DNA of 64,000 nt from Novipirellula aureliae (GCF_007860185.1 NZ_SJPY01000001.1:1201132-1265131), one strand, 5' to 3'. Numbered from the stretch's first letter, positions 18,942 to 28,958 are shown. Notes: generated by a model not told the origin, from the letters alone. A program made the numbers and translations.

Positions 18942-19523
18942 CTATTTCTTAGGCCGTTTATAGATCCCCTCGGCGGTGATGTCGATCATTTTCGTTGCTT
19001 CGAGGAAGACCGCATCCCCTTTGACCACGACTGCGTCGCCGTTTTGAATTTGCAGCAAGTCGGCGGCGCCTTGCTTCACCACATTGCCTTGATCGTCGAC
19101 GAAGCGAACCATCACCTGCGGCGCATTGGCGAGTTCGCGTTTGCAGAATGGACACGTACTGGCGTGGTCAGGGTCACCCCCAGCGTGGTCTTCGTTCGGA
19201 AGTTGGGTCATCAAGAACGTCGCTTCACCGGGGACAAATGCGACGTCGGGCGAGTCCGCTGTGCCGACTCGCCCCGCGATCACCACTGGCATCGACTCGG
19301 TTTCGGAGCTCTCGAAAGCTTCTTGCACCTCCGTGGGGGTCAATGCGTCCGCTGGTTCAGCAGCCAATAAGAACTTCGATGCTGCCGAATCGACATCGGC
19401 GAGCGAATCTGGTTTCGGGGTGCAGCCAACGAATGAAACACTGATGACCGCAGCAACAAACAAGGCGTTACCTGTAGTGGATCTTGTTAAAGATCCTAAA
19501 TAGCAAGTTAATTTGTGGTACAT
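18942..19523 (-). CDS. small lipoprotein with in-frame GSLTRSTT repeat before its signal core
   Basis: The function is not recognised. From ATG 19523 the protein begins MYHKLTCYLGSLTRSTTGN, then ALFVAAVISVSFVGC, a lipoprotein signal with lipobox SFVGC. The mature part is acidic and has a CPFCKREL pair that could bind metal or form a disulfide, then VMVRFVDDQGNVVKQ and LLQIQNGDAVVVKGDAVFL, suggesting a small beta-barrel (OB-like) fold. An upstream ATG at 19559 (MHQTRSSRSVRD) is possible. The n-region contains one copy of the hairpin repeat that is arrayed at 2063-2569. It is convergent with the AsmA-like gene. Confidence 0.75.
   Translation of the reverse strand: MYHKLTCYLGSLTRSTTGNALFVAAVISVSFVGCTPKPDSLADVDSAASKFLLAAEPADALTPTEVQEAFESSETESMPVVIAGRVGTADSPDVAFVPGEATFLMTQLPNEDHAGGDPDHASTCPFCKRELANAPQVMVRFVDDQGNVVKQGAADLLQIQNGDAVVVKGDAVFLEATKMIDITAEGIYKRPKK
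19474..19500 (-). repeat. solitary copy of the GGATCTTTAACAAGATCC hairpin repeat
   Basis: On the minus strand this 27-base stretch is identical to part of the 39-bp array at 2063 (for example 2098-2124). It is inserted in the same reading frame (GSLTRSTT) and in the same place relative to a lipoprotein signal peptide. Confidence 0.9.
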
Positions 19524-19722
19524 ATCTCTCACACTTCTCGATGAACGTGTTTGATGCATTTGGATGAAGTCCCGATTGGGGAACGGCAGCGAGTCGCAAC
19601 AAACGCTTCATTTGCCGGGTTGCCGTCGCCCTGTTAGGACTCGTTGTGATTCCGATTCCTCCTGTCCGGGGGCTGATCGTCCCCGGCGTAGAGCTTTCTT
19701 CCCTATCGGGACATTCCACGGT

Positions 19723-20232
19723 CTATTTCAGTTGGCTCAATGTAGAGATCGCGGAATCGATCTTGTCGCTGTGGACGCTGTAGTCAACTGGTTCATCGTC
19801 GTGAATCAATCCATCGATCGATCCGAATGAGTCAAACAGTTGTTCGATCGCCTCATTGGCAGCCGTTTTCTGATTCTCATCAAGATCCGAATTCTCCACT
19901 TGTTTTTGCAAGTGCTCCAGAAGATGGCCGACTTCGTGGAGCGGTCCGTGAGCCGCATCGATGTCGTCGTTGACGAGTCCATCGCGGATATTGTCGCGCA
20001 TGGTTTCGAGCATCAGCACCGCATCGGGCAGACGGTTTGGCATCTCGCTATTCTCGAGAAACACTAAGTCGTCAGCATCAAGTCCCAAATCGCTGGCAAC
20101 GATTTCGTTCTCCGATTCGGTCGAGTTTTCAGGCTCGCGGTCGCTACCACAACCACTTAATCCACCCGTCAAACAGACGGTTAAACAGATTGTGAGAAAA
20201 TTTGTTGGTTGAAAGGATCGTAACCGGTTCAT
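19723..20232 (-). CDS. hypothetical lipoprotein, helical
   Basis: The 169-residue protein has signal segment LTICLTVCLTGGLSGCGSD with lipobox LSGC. The mature part is acidic and helical, with a histidine-rich turn HGPLHEVGHLLEHL that could bind metal, and ends in ISTLSQLK. No known family was recognised. Its ATG overlaps the stop of the upstream TlpA-like gene by four bases, so the two are probably one operon. Confidence 0.75.
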   Translation of the reverse strand: MNRLRSFQPTNFLTICLTVCLTGGLSGCGSDREPENSTESENEIVASDLGLDADDLVFLENSEMPNRLPDAVLMLETMRDNIRDGLVNDDIDAAHGPLHEVGHLLEHLQKQVENSDLDENQKTAANEAIEQLFDSFGSIDGLIHDDEPVDYSVHSDKIDSAISTLSQLK

Positions 20233-21575
20233 TCTGCGTCCTCCGTCTGGGTTTCGAGTTCAGCGTTGGCATCCGAATCTTCTTCAGGTTCCGCCGTCAA
20301 TTCATCGAGGAATTTCTGAAGTCTCACTCGGCCACGCTCGTCCTCCACTAACTCAATCGCTTGTTTTTGGGTTTCGATCGCCAAGGCAACGTTGCCAAGT
20401 GCATTGTGTAGGTGAGCAGCCGTATCGAGAAGGTACGGTTTAAAGCTCTCTTGTCTGGTGTTGTCGAGTGCGTTGGCCGCTTTATTCACTCGGTCGAGGA
20501 CGGCATTCAAGAAGTCATCGTCATCGAAGTCGGGACTTTCCGCCATTCGGTAAACCGACCATCCAACCGAGTTGGCCAATGTGGCGTCGGACGGTTCAGC
20601 ATCGAGCAATTCGAGCACGTAGGTTTTCGCTTCATCACGCATCGAATCTTCGCCGAGTAGTAGTTGGATCTTCAACCGTTGCATTCGACTGATGGAAGCT
20701 TCATGCGTCCCCGTTTCGAGGTAGTGGTTGATCTTCGCCAATGCATTTTCCGTCTCCTGCTTCCGCAACAGCGACACCACTTCGTAGTAGACTTTTCCAC
20801 CCAATTGTTCTTCGATGAACTCCTTGCCGAACGCTTCGCGATCCCAGGAATCATTGACAACCGCTTCGAGCACATTGTCCATCCTCATCGGGTGACCGAT
20901 CCATTCGATTTTGGAATCTTTGCCGACGATAAAGGCACAAGGGATCCCGTTTTGTCCAGCCGCTTTCATGTAATCGTCGGAGGTTGATCGGTCTGGATCC
21001 GTTGTCAGACAGTAGCTACTTGTCAGTTCTTCATAGGTAACGGGTCGCGTTTTGTCTTCTTCATCGCCCTCTTCTTCATCGCCCTCTTCGTCAACCTCCT
21101 CACGTGGCACCCTCATCCCCGGTACTTCTCGTTTGAAGAACTTGTCAATGGTTGCAATGGGTTCGCTGCTGACGCTAACGATTTGGACGCCTTGATCGGC
21201 ATACTTCTTTTGCAATTCGACGATGTGTGGCATGGAGGCGATACAGGGACCGCACCATGTGGCCCAGAATTCGACCACATAGACTTTTCCCGTCTCGAAT
21301 TCGGTAACCTGCCCGAACTGACCCTCGCCATCATGAATCCAGTGTTCGACATCAAGCGCTGGAGCGTCTGAACCGATCGTTAGCAGCTTGGTCTCTTGCT
21401 CCACGTCATCGGATGCGTCATCGGATGGCGTTGCTTTTTCAGGCGTGGCCATCGGGGCAGATGCCGATTGGCTACTTTCCTCTGATTCTTTCTCCTGCGC
21501 GGAGACGCCGGTAGCGAGCAAACAAATCGCTAAAAAGGTAAATGTAAACAGAAAACCATTGTTGTATTTTCGCAT
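20229..21575 (-). CDS. secreted TlpA/redoxin-like thioredoxin-fold protein
   Basis: The 448-residue protein has signal peptide FTFTFLAICLLATGVSA and a thioredoxin-like domain with VVEFWATWCGPCIASMPHIVELQKKY (Cys108/Cys111). This is the TlpA/ResA type, which acts as a periplasmic thiol reductant, often for cytochrome or copper-site maturation. An acidic stretch (GDEEEGDEED) interrupts the domain at about residue 165. The C-terminal half is helical and TPR-like (NALGNVALAIETQKQAIELVEDERGRVRLQKFLDEL). It is first in a two-gene operon with the small lipoprotein. Confidence 0.88.
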   Translation of the reverse strand: MRKYNNGFLFTFTFLAICLLATGVSAQEKESEESSQSASAPMATPEKATPSDDASDDVEQETKLLTIGSDAPALDVEHWIHDGEGQFGQVTEFETGKVYVVEFWATWCGPCIASMPHIVELQKKYADQGVQIVSVSSEPIATIDKFFKREVPGMRVPREEVDEEGDEEEGDEEDKTRPVTYEELTSSYCLTTDPDRSTSDDYMKAAGQNGIPCAFIVGKDSKIEWIGHPMRMDNVLEAVVNDSWDREAFGKEFIEEQLGGKVYYEVVSLLRKQETENALAKINHYLETGTHEASISRMQRLKIQLLLGEDSMRDEAKTYVLELLDAEPSDATLANSVGWSVYRMAESPDFDDDDFLNAVLDRVNKAANALDNTRQESFKPYLLDTAAHLHNALGNVALAIETQKQAIELVEDERGRVRLQKFLDELTAEPEEDSDANAELETQTEDAE

Positions 21576-21898
21576 AATGTCTCAATTTCTCCAATTTCTG
21601 AGGTGGGGGGAAGCAATTAGCCGCAATCGGCCAAGAGATCATCCTAGTAGTGAGTGATTCTAGCAAGTTCGCCAAGGAAATGTGCGACGAGTGCTTTTTT
21701 ACAACCAAGAATTAGGGCAAGAATCTTTCGTGGCTGTGGCACCCCGTCGCAGCTTACTGGGGCAAGATACCCCAGCCACGATGCTGCCAAGCCCAAAATC
21801 AAGCTGTGATAAAGCGACTAGTGCTGCGTTACATCTAGGAATTAGGATTGGCTCAGATCTTTGTTTGAGTCATACTATTGGGAACACGGAGGTATCCC

Positions 21899-22342
21899 AT
21901 GCAGAAAAAGTATATCGTTCGGTTGAGCGATCAGGAACGTATTGAGCTCAAACAAGTCATCAAAAAGCTTAGCGGAACGAGCCAAAAGGTTAAGCGTGCC
22001 CAAATCCTTCTGAAGGCGGATGCGGACGGTCCCGCTTGGACGGATGCTCGCATCGCCGATGCTTTTGGCTGCCGCACCAAAACGGTCGAGAATATTCGCC
22101 AGCGGCTAGTGGAAAGTGGATTTCGCGAAACACTCGACGGTAAGAAGCGACAAGCACCGCCCACACCTAAAATTCTCGATGGTGAGCAAGAAGCTCGGAT
22201 CATCGCAACACGTTTGGGGCCGCCTCCAAAAGGCTACGCCAATTGGTCGCTTCGGTTACTCGCTCGCAAAGTTGTTGAGCTGAAGATCGTCGATACAGTC
22301 AGCTATGCGACGCTCTGCCGAACGCTTAAAAAAACGGCATGA
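21899..22342 (+). CDS. IS630 transposase OrfA, DNA-binding half
   Basis: This is a helix-turn-helix protein (LSDQERIELKQVIKKLSGTSQKVKRAQILLKAD, then ARIADAFGCRTKTVENIRQRLVESGF) typical of the N-terminal half of IS630 transposases, which binds the inverted repeats. The start at ATG 21899 is supported by GGAGG six bases upstream. Its stop overlaps the OrfB ATG. A run of seven A (22328-22334) just before the stop can shift ribosomes -1 into the OrfB frame, giving a fused transposase. Confidence 0.9.
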   Translation: MQKKYIVRLSDQERIELKQVIKKLSGTSQKVKRAQILLKADADGPAWTDARIADAFGCRTKTVENIRQRLVESGFRETLDGKKRQAPPTPKILDGEQEARIIATRLGPPPKGYANWSLRLLARKVVELKIVDTVSYATLCRTLKKTA

Positions 22343-23034
22343 ACAATCGCAAAATGCAGTATTGGGTGATTCCTCCAGAAGCCGACGCCGAGTTTGTCGC
22401 GCACATGGAAGATGTACTCGAAATATACGCAAAACCCTACGATCCGAACATTCCGGTGATTTGCATGGATGAACAGCCCGTGCAATTGGTCAAAGACGTC
22501 AAAGCACCGATCGCGGCAACCAAGTCGAAACCCAAACGTGTTGACTACGAGTATGAGCGGGCTGGCGTTGCCAACGTGTTTATGTTTACCGAACCACTCT
22601 CGGGATGGCGTGAAGTCACGATTCGTGAAAAGAAAACGAAGGTCGATTGGGCGATCGCAATGGCTGAGTTGCTCGAAGGTCGGTATGCAGAGTGTAAGAA
22701 GGTGATTGTAGTATGTGACAATCTCAATACGCACACGATGGGCGCGTTTTACGAGGTCTTTGAGCCCGAACGAGCTCGTGCAATGGTTCGTCGGATTGAG
22801 TTTCATTACACACCGAAGCATGGCAGTTGGCTCAACATCGCAGAAAACGAACTCAGTAGCATGACTCGCCAGTGCGTTTCGGGTCGTCGCATTGGCGATA
22901 TTGAGATGCTACGCGAAGAAACCTCTGCCTGGGCCAGCGATGTAAATGAAACCCAACGCGGAGTCGATTGGCAAATGAAAATCGACGAAGCGAGGACAAA
23001 GCTGCTTTCCGTCTATCCTAAAATTAAGATGTAA
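22339..23034 (+). CDS. IS630 transposase OrfB, DDE catalytic half
   Basis: The catalytic DDE domain is complete: CMDEQPVQL (first D), VVCDNLNTHTMGAFYEVF (second D) and HYTPKHGSWLNIAENELSSM (E) match the IS630/Tc1-mariner DD-E pattern. It is expressed either by coupling at the ATGA overlap with OrfA or by -1 frameshifting on the A7 run; the frame is open from 22330. Confidence 0.92.
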   Translation: MNNRKMQYWVIPPEADAEFVAHMEDVLEIYAKPYDPNIPVICMDEQPVQLVKDVKAPIAATKSKPKRVDYEYERAGVANVFMFTEPLSGWREVTIREKKTKVDWAIAMAELLEGRYAECKKVIVVCDNLNTHTMGAFYEVFEPERARAMVRRIEFHYTPKHGSWLNIAENELSSMTRQCVSGRRIGDIEMLREETSAWASDVNETQRGVDWQMKIDEARTKLLSVYPKIKM

Positions 23035-23044
23035 CGCAGCACTA

Positions 23045-25351
23045 GAGGTTTCCTCGGCCGTAAGTAAAGGAGAGATGCCTCCCAAGGACGGGCCTGAACT
23101 TCCGGACGAAGATCGCAAACGAATCGTCGAGTGGCTCTCTGCAGAGGTTCAGAAGGCTTCACAGGTGCAGCGTGACCAGCAAGGTTTTTCTTCCTTTCGC
23201 CGAATGACCCGTTACGAGTACAACTACGCGTTGCAGGATCTACTGGGGCTTGAATTGGACTTTGCCAAAGACCTTCCACCCGACCCCATCGCACACGACG
23301 GTTTCATGAACAGCTCCGAATTGCTTCAGATGACCGGCAAGCAGTATGCGGAATACTTGGATCGGAATCGGCAGGCACTCGATCGGGTCACGGTCAGCGG
23401 TAAACGTCCCGAAGCGTTGTACTGGGGTGTTTCAGCAAAGCAAGCATCAGCACGAAAGGCCGCCGAACTTGAGGAGGCGGATGATCGGACCAGGACAAGG
23501 GCAACAAGGACGGGTACGAAGGGTGCTCATTACAAGAACACGGAAACGGGTCAGACCGTGCCAGCCACCTGGTCCTACGTGGGTGCCGTCAACGCCTGGA
23601 CCCCCACAACCACTGCCCCCGAAGTGCCGGAGCTATCCGAGGTCATCGCTGTGCTCCCCGCCAATCAGGGGATGGTGATCGAGCTTGGCAACCGATTGCC
23701 GGACAAGGGGATATTGCGAGTACGTCTCCGTGCGTCGCGAGCTTCGGATGAAGCCGATGTCGCTCCCCGGTTGGCCCTGGAGTTCGGTTGGCAAGGAGAC
23801 AAGGACCAGAAAGCTGCGTTCAGGATCAGCAGCAGCGACCTCGTCATTGACGGGTCTGCCGAACGGCCGAAGTTCTATCAGTGGGATATCCGATTGGGTG
23901 AAATCCAACCTCGCAATCCCGTGCGTCGTACCGAGGAATTGGGGGTGACCGATCGAACCAATCCCTCCGAATACCTACGACTGTTCAATACTTCTACCGA
24001 TCAATCCGCAGACATTCAATTGGATTACGTCGAGGTGTCGGCGCCCGTCTACGATCAATGGCCGCCAGCAACGCATTCGGCAATTTTCATCGACAGCGAG
24101 AACCGCGACGACGAAACCGCGTATGCACGGGACATCGTGTCTCGATTCATGCGACGCGCATGGCGACGCGACGTCAGCGAGTCAGAAGTGAATTTGCAAA
24201 TGGAGTTGTTTGCCCACATTCGCCCTCTATGTGAAAACTTCGAGCAGGCCGTGGTTGAGACCCTAGCCGCGGTGTTGTCATCTCCACGATTCTTGTATCT
24301 GGTTCAGTCCGATCGGTCCGATTTAGAAAGTCAGCGCAAACTCAATGACTTCGAATTGGCAACTCGCCTTTCGATGTTTCTTTGGTGCAGCACGCCGGAT
24401 GACGAGTTGCTTGACCTTGCTTCCGCAGGGCGACTGAGCGATTCCGAGCAGCTTATGCATCAGACGCGACGCATGCTGGACGACCCAAAGCACAAGCGTT
24501 TTTCGACTCATTTCGTACAGCAATGGTTGAACATGGCGCCGCTTGAGTTTGTGAGGTTCGATAGGAGAACCTATCCGGAGTACGACGACAGCTTGAAGCA
24601 AGCGATGGAGCAAGAGCCACTGGCGTTATTCGAGGAGATTTTACAGAACGATCGCAGTGTGATCGATTTTATCCACTGTGATTATGCCGTGGTCAACGGG
24701 CGGCTTGCCGAGCACTACGGCATCCGTGACGTCGGGGGTGATGAATTTCAGAAGGTGTCGCTGAAACCGGAAGACAAACGCGGTGGCGTTCTGACTCAGG
24801 CTGCGATATTAGCAATGAATTCCGATGGTACGGATTCGCATCCACTCAAACGTGGCATCTGGTTGTTGGAGAGCATTTTGAATGACCCTCCGCCGCCACC
24901 ACCTCCGGCCGTTCCCGAAATCGACATTGCCGATCCCGAGATTATGAAGATGACCCTCAAGCAACGGATGGAAGATCATCGTAGTCAGCCGGCCTGCTAT
25001 TCTTGCCATGTAAAGATCGATCCATGGGGGATCGCATTTGAAAACTATGATGCCCTGGGGAATTGGCGATTGGAGAGTCGCGGAAAGGAGATCGATGCGT
25101 CGAGCCTCTTGTACGACGAGCATGAACTTGATGGAGTCGACGGAGTAAAACGCTACCTGCTTGCCAATCGCCAAGATCAGTTCACGCGGGCAATCGTTCA
25201 CAAGATAGCCACCTTCGCGCTGGGTCGGCCGCTGAACTTCACTGATCGGGCGAGCATCGAACGACTGACGTCTCAGTTAAGAAACCAAGGCGACGGATTA
25301 CAAACGTTGATTCAATTGCTGGTACAAAGCGATTTGTTTCAGAAGTCGTAG
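23045..25351 (+). pseudogene. 5'-truncated DUF1592-type planctomycete secreted protein
   Basis: Domain order fits the DUF1587-DUF1595-DUF1592-DUF1588-DUF1585 proteins of planctomycetes: FRRMTRYEYNYALQDLLGL, then FMRRAWRRDVSESEV, AAVLSSPRFLYL, HYGIRDV ... ACYSCHVKIDPWGIAFENYD (a c-type haem-like CxxCH) and FTRAIVHKIATFALGRPL. The first residues in frame after the IS, VSSAVSKGEMPPKDGPELPDEDRKRIVEWL, are the end of the usual N-terminal cytochrome-like domain. So the signal peptide and the first CxxCH have been lost at the IS630 edge. No matching 5' part was found left of the IS. An ATG at 23075 would leave 758 residues without an export signal, so it is probably non-functional. Confidence 0.75.
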
Positions 25352-25435
25352 ACCTGTTGATCGAATCCCAATAAGAACGCGTAAACAAGTGACGTCACCT
25401 TCCTGTTTCCTCATTCAGTATCCCTAGGATTTGCC

Positions 25436-26833
25436 ATGAACCTCCATTCTCTTGACCGTCGTCGTTTTCTTCGCGGCGTCAGTGGTTTCGCCCTTGCACT
25501 TCCAGCCTTTGAAACCTTTTCAGCGGTTGCCAGTGGTGCGGAGGCATCCGCAAGTCCTCGACGGCTCGCCTGTTTCTACTTACCCAACGGCGTTCCAATG
25601 CCTCGCCAGGACGATCCGGCGTACCAGGATTGGTCGTGGTTTCCTCACGGCGAGGGGAGAGATTTCAAATTGAGTAAATGCCTTGATCCGCTAGAGCCGC
25701 TTCGCGATGACTTGACGATCATCTCGGGCTTGTCCCACCCAGCGTCACGCAATAATCATGGCCACCACAATGCCGACCAATTCCTCACGGGGGCCGCGAT
25801 TGGTGGAGGCGGTCACTATCAAAATTCCATTTCCATCGACCAAGTCTATGCGGCTCATATTGAAGCGAAAACCCGATTCTCGTCACTCGTCATGTCGACC
25901 GACGGAGGCACCGGGCCGCAGCGCAAGGCCCATACGATCTCATTCAATCGCGAAGGTCGTCCGATTCCAGCCGAGAATAAGCCGAAACGGATTTTTGACA
26001 TGCTATTTGAAAAGAAAGACGGCAATGCGGCGCGGCGGCTGGCACTCAGTCAAAGTGTACTCGATCATCTTATGGAAGATGCGCGTTCTTTGCGAAGGGA
26101 ACTATCGAAACAGGATCAGGAGACCTTTGAGGAATTTCTTGGGTCCGTGCGAGACACGGAGATCAACGTAGCAAAGTCAGCAAGGTGGATGAATCTTCCC
26201 CTTCCAGAAATCGACGTGGATCATCTGAATCTTGAGATTACTCCGAACGATCCACGAGAGTACGTTCAAACGATGTACGAACTAATCTATTTGGCGTTCA
26301 AGACCGATTCGACGCGGGTGGCGACCTATCAGTTCGGCAAGGAAGTCAGCAAAGGAATCAGCGACTATCTCGCTCGGGCCGTCGGGCTTCCTTTGACGCA
26401 CAGACTCTCGCATGAAACGAAAAAGCCCAACGGTTGGAAGAACTTTGGTACCTTCTGCCGATTCATCAGTGAAGAGTTTGGCCGCTTTGCCGGCAGGTTG
26501 AAAGCGACTCCCGAGCCGGGCGGTGAAGGGAACATGCTCGATCACACGTTGCTCCTGTTCGGATCCGCGTCGAGCGCCTTCCATCTTTCTCGCAACTATC
26601 CGTTGATCTTGGCCGGCGGTAAATCGATGGGATTCGAGCACGGGAAATTCCTCAACTTAGCCGGAGACAACGTCTTCCGCGGGAGCTGGATCAAAGGGCA
26701 GCCGGAGCCCTATAAAATGGGTTTAGATACCGATGATCAACCCCTGGCGAACCTCTACGTCACGATGTTGCAACGATTAGGTGTAGAGACCGACTCATTC
26801 GCTGACAGCACAGGCACGATTTCCGAGGTTTGA
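25436..26833 (+). CDS. DUF1552 secreted protein with Tat signal
   Basis: The 465-residue protein begins LDRRRFLRGVSGFALALPAFE, a twin-arginine signal. FYLPNGVPMP, SGLSHPASRNNHGHHNADQFLTGA, SIDQVYAAHI and LLFGSASSAFHLSRNYPLILAGG are typical of DUF1552, the regular downstream partner of DUF1592 proteins in planctomycetes. The pair is thought to act in degradation of complex substrates outside the cytoplasm, but the activity is not established. Because its partner is truncated, this copy may be idle. Confidence 0.9.
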   Translation: MNLHSLDRRRFLRGVSGFALALPAFETFSAVASGAEASASPRRLACFYLPNGVPMPRQDDPAYQDWSWFPHGEGRDFKLSKCLDPLEPLRDDLTIISGLSHPASRNNHGHHNADQFLTGAAIGGGGHYQNSISIDQVYAAHIEAKTRFSSLVMSTDGGTGPQRKAHTISFNREGRPIPAENKPKRIFDMLFEKKDGNAARRLALSQSVLDHLMEDARSLRRELSKQDQETFEEFLGSVRDTEINVAKSARWMNLPLPEIDVDHLNLEITPNDPREYVQTMYELIYLAFKTDSTRVATYQFGKEVSKGISDYLARAVGLPLTHRLSHETKKPNGWKNFGTFCRFISEEFGRFAGRLKATPEPGGEGNMLDHTLLLFGSASSAFHLSRNYPLILAGGKSMGFEHGKFLNLAGDNVFRGSWIKGQPEPYKMGLDTDDQPLANLYVTMLQRLGVETDSFADSTGTISEV

Positions 26834-26939
26834 GGATACCATGGCAGGGCAAAAAGGATCTTCCGTTAGGATTCGCAACCCAACGGGTGGCTTGTCAGGT
26901 CAGAATCGCCCCCTCCATCAAACAGTGGTAAGCTCGAAT

Positions 26940-27030
26940 GGCGTGGACTAAAGAAAAACTGAGTTTCACCGTGGCTGTTTTCCTGCTTCCGTCCGGCTTG
27001 TCCGGGCGGAGCAACAAGTGGCCGCTACCT
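26940..27030 (+). repeat. dispersed REP-like element of the GTAG-headed family
   Basis: GCTTCCGTCCGGCTTGTCCGGGCGGAGC, followed by a short tail ending GCCGCTACC, is closely matched at 50870, 35550 and 37090. On the minus strand it starts GGTAGC and folds through CCGGAC/GTCCGG. The upstream GCGTGGACTAAAGAAAAAC and GAGTTTCAC pieces are also shared with the copy near 50795. The rest of the gap from 26834 to 27149 holds no gene I can support. Confidence 0.8.
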
Positions 27031-27149
27031 TGAACGTCTTTCGGTGATGGATCGAAGGAAATTTCCACGAGTTGAACCAAATCGATTGACACCACGTACC
27101 ACCAATTGATAGAACCTTTGGTCGGGCTCGCGTTTTTCACCTAAGATAG

Positions 27150-27698
27150 ATGTCTTGGGCCGATTTCGTCATTTACCGTTGGAACCCCCTTTTGAAGTCG
27201 TCTCGAATCCTGACCGTTTACCTGTCTCTGGCAGCTTTGCTGTTTGGCAACGTCGCAGGCTGGGTTCACGTAGGTTGCTCGGCCCATCCAGGTTGCTCGG
27301 GCCATCCGACGGGATGCTGTCGGGCGAAGTTGGACGATGCCTGCGAGACTTTCGAGGATGATTCTTGTCAGCATTCATGCTGTCACCACGATCACGCTGA
27401 CGCTTGCCATTCGGAAACGCTGGCCCATTCGGACGAATCGGCCTCCACGGACTGGCAAACCGGTGCAAACAAGCAATCCAGCGATCCCGATTCGGAAGCC
27501 CCCGTCGATCATCACGACTCGGATCGCTGTTCGATCTGCCAAAACTTCTTTGCGTCGCGGCATGCCGTTGCGCTCGCCAGCGATGTCGCATGGGTACAAC
27601 TGTTGACGGGTGGTCTTGAGGTCGTCTTGGTTGACGACCTATTTGTTCCGAACCATCGTTCGAGCATCCACTCGGTACGGGGACCGCCGAGCGTTTGA
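27150..27698 (+). CDS. Cys/His-rich exported protein, unknown
   Basis: Not assigned to a family with confidence. After one hydrophobic segment (ILTVYLSLAALLFGNVAGW) the protein is rich in Cys and His: CSAHPGCSGHPTGCC, CQHSCCHHDHADACH, HHDSDRCSICQNF. It ends in RGPPSV. The ending and the CxxC pair faintly recall DUF2946-type copper-related proteins, so periplasmic metal binding is a guess. The start at ATG 27150 is uncertain. It opens the cluster that continues with DUF58. Confidence 0.6.
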   Translation: MSWADFVIYRWNPLLKSSRILTVYLSLAALLFGNVAGWVHVGCSAHPGCSGHPTGCCRAKLDDACETFEDDSCQHSCCHHDHADACHSETLAHSDESASTDWQTGANKQSSDPDSEAPVDHHDSDRCSICQNFFASRHAVALASDVAWVQLLTGGLEVVLVDDLFVPNHRSSIHSVRGPPSV

Positions 27699-27752
27699 CG
27701 CTCGAGCCGTTTCATTCTCTCCGTTTTCTTCTCGTACCGAAGGTATGCACCC

Positions 27753-28958
27753 ATGGCGATCGTCCATGAGGCGTCCAAACAGGCGGGTTGGTTGTCTCGC
27801 ATGATGACAACCGACTTTTGCCCTTGGGCGAATCGTTTTGTTTATTGGTTAAAGGAACCGATTGGCTGGTTCGTTCTAGCGACCGCAATCAGCATTTTGA
27901 TTGGTTTGTACTTCAATCCGATCGGCTGGACGGTGGCCGCATCGCTGACCGGCCTTTTAGCGGTTGGCGTAGCGTGGCCATTGGTGGCGATTCACGTCAC
28001 GACATGTCAGTTGCGACCGAGAAATGACTGTATTCATGAGGACGACGGGTGTCAGATGCTCGCCTCGGTTCGCAATCGAGTTCCCATTCCCGTTTGGGGA
28101 TTGGTCGTCGAAGGTTATCTGGATTGCGAAGGTGACGATGCACTGCCGACCGTCGGCTTGGCATGCGTGCCGCCGCTGTGTGTTAGCGATTTTGGAATCA
28201 AGGCCAACCCGTCGCTGCGTGGTCGCTATCCGATCCAAGCACCGCTGATCTCTTGTTCGTTTCCGTTTGGAATTTGGACGGCACGGCGGAAATTGACGAC
28301 GACGCAATCGCTGACGGTGTGGCCGAAGGTATTTCCGGTGGCGGGCTCTTGCCCGATCGTTGGTCAGGCCAACGCTGAACATGGTGATGGATCCCGAGGC
28401 GGTAGGAGCGGCGATTTTGTCGGCGTGCGAGCATACCGGCAAGGCGATTCGGCCAAGCATATCAACTGGGTGGCGTCGGCCCGAGTCGATTCGTTGGTGG
28501 TGACCGAACGCGGAGGCCCGCAGTGCGTTGAGCTCGATGTGTTCGTGGATACGTCCTGCCGAGGCAGGCGAAATCAGCTAGCGGATCGTATACGTATCGC
28601 AGCGAGCGTGTTGATCCATCTACATCAGTCGAACGTTCCGATGCGAGTAACGATTGGTTCGCGGGCATTGCGATTGGCAACGGGAAGCAAGGGACGCCGA
28701 CAGATTCTCGATGCGATGGCGGATGTCCCCGCCGATGGATGGGATGAACCCGTTGAGCGTACCGCAATCAGTAATCGTGCGGTGATCGAGTTTTCGTCGG
28801 ATGATGCGGGGCACGAAATCATCCGCATACGCGACCCACGCGGCGGACGACGGGCTGGCGGCCGTTTGACGACAAAACAAATTCGTTCGGGAGAAGCCTT
28901 AGCAGATCAGGTGCGTGAGTTTTGGACGGAGGTGCGAGATGCCGATGTCGCCGCGTAA
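27753..28958 (+). CDS. DUF58 domain protein
   Basis: Two transmembrane segments at residues 36-75 are followed by a soluble part with the DUF58 hallmark GDFVGVRAYRQGDSAKHINWVASAR and a vWA-like LDVFVDTSCRG. DUF58 proteins almost always sit beside MoxR ATPases and transglutaminase-like membrane proteins, as here. The last codons overlap the start region of the next gene by 20 bases. The molecular role of DUF58 is not settled; membrane-complex assembly is usually suggested. Confidence 0.9.
   Translation: MAIVHEASKQAGWLSRMMTTDFCPWANRFVYWLKEPIGWFVLATAISILIGLYFNPIGWTVAASLTGLLAVGVAWPLVAIHVTTCQLRPRNDCIHEDDGCQMLASVRNRVPIPVWGLVVEGYLDCEGDDALPTVGLACVPPLCVSDFGIKANPSLRGRYPIQAPLISCSFPFGIWTARRKLTTTQSLTVWPKVFPVAGSCPIVGQANAEHGDGSRGGRSGDFVGVRAYRQGDSAKHINWVASARVDSLVVTERGGPQCVELDVFVDTSCRGRRNQLADRIRIAASVLIHLHQSNVPMRVTIGSRALRLATGSKGRRQILDAMADVPADGWDEPVERTAISNRAVIEFSSDDAGHEIIRIRDPRGGRRAGGRLTTKQIRSGEALADQVREFWTEVRDADVAA

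Larger units (their letters stand above)
21821..23042 (+). mobile_element. IS630-family insertion sequence, apparently intact
   Basis: The element is flanked by TA on both sides (21819-21820 and 23043-23044), as expected for IS630/Tc1 TA target duplication. Terminal inverted repeats match: the left end reads GTGCTGCGTTACATCT and the right end is its reverse complement; imperfect similarity goes about ten bases further in. At 1222 bp it carries two overlapping frames for a split transposase. On the right it abuts the interior of a DUF1592 gene. Confidence 0.93.
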
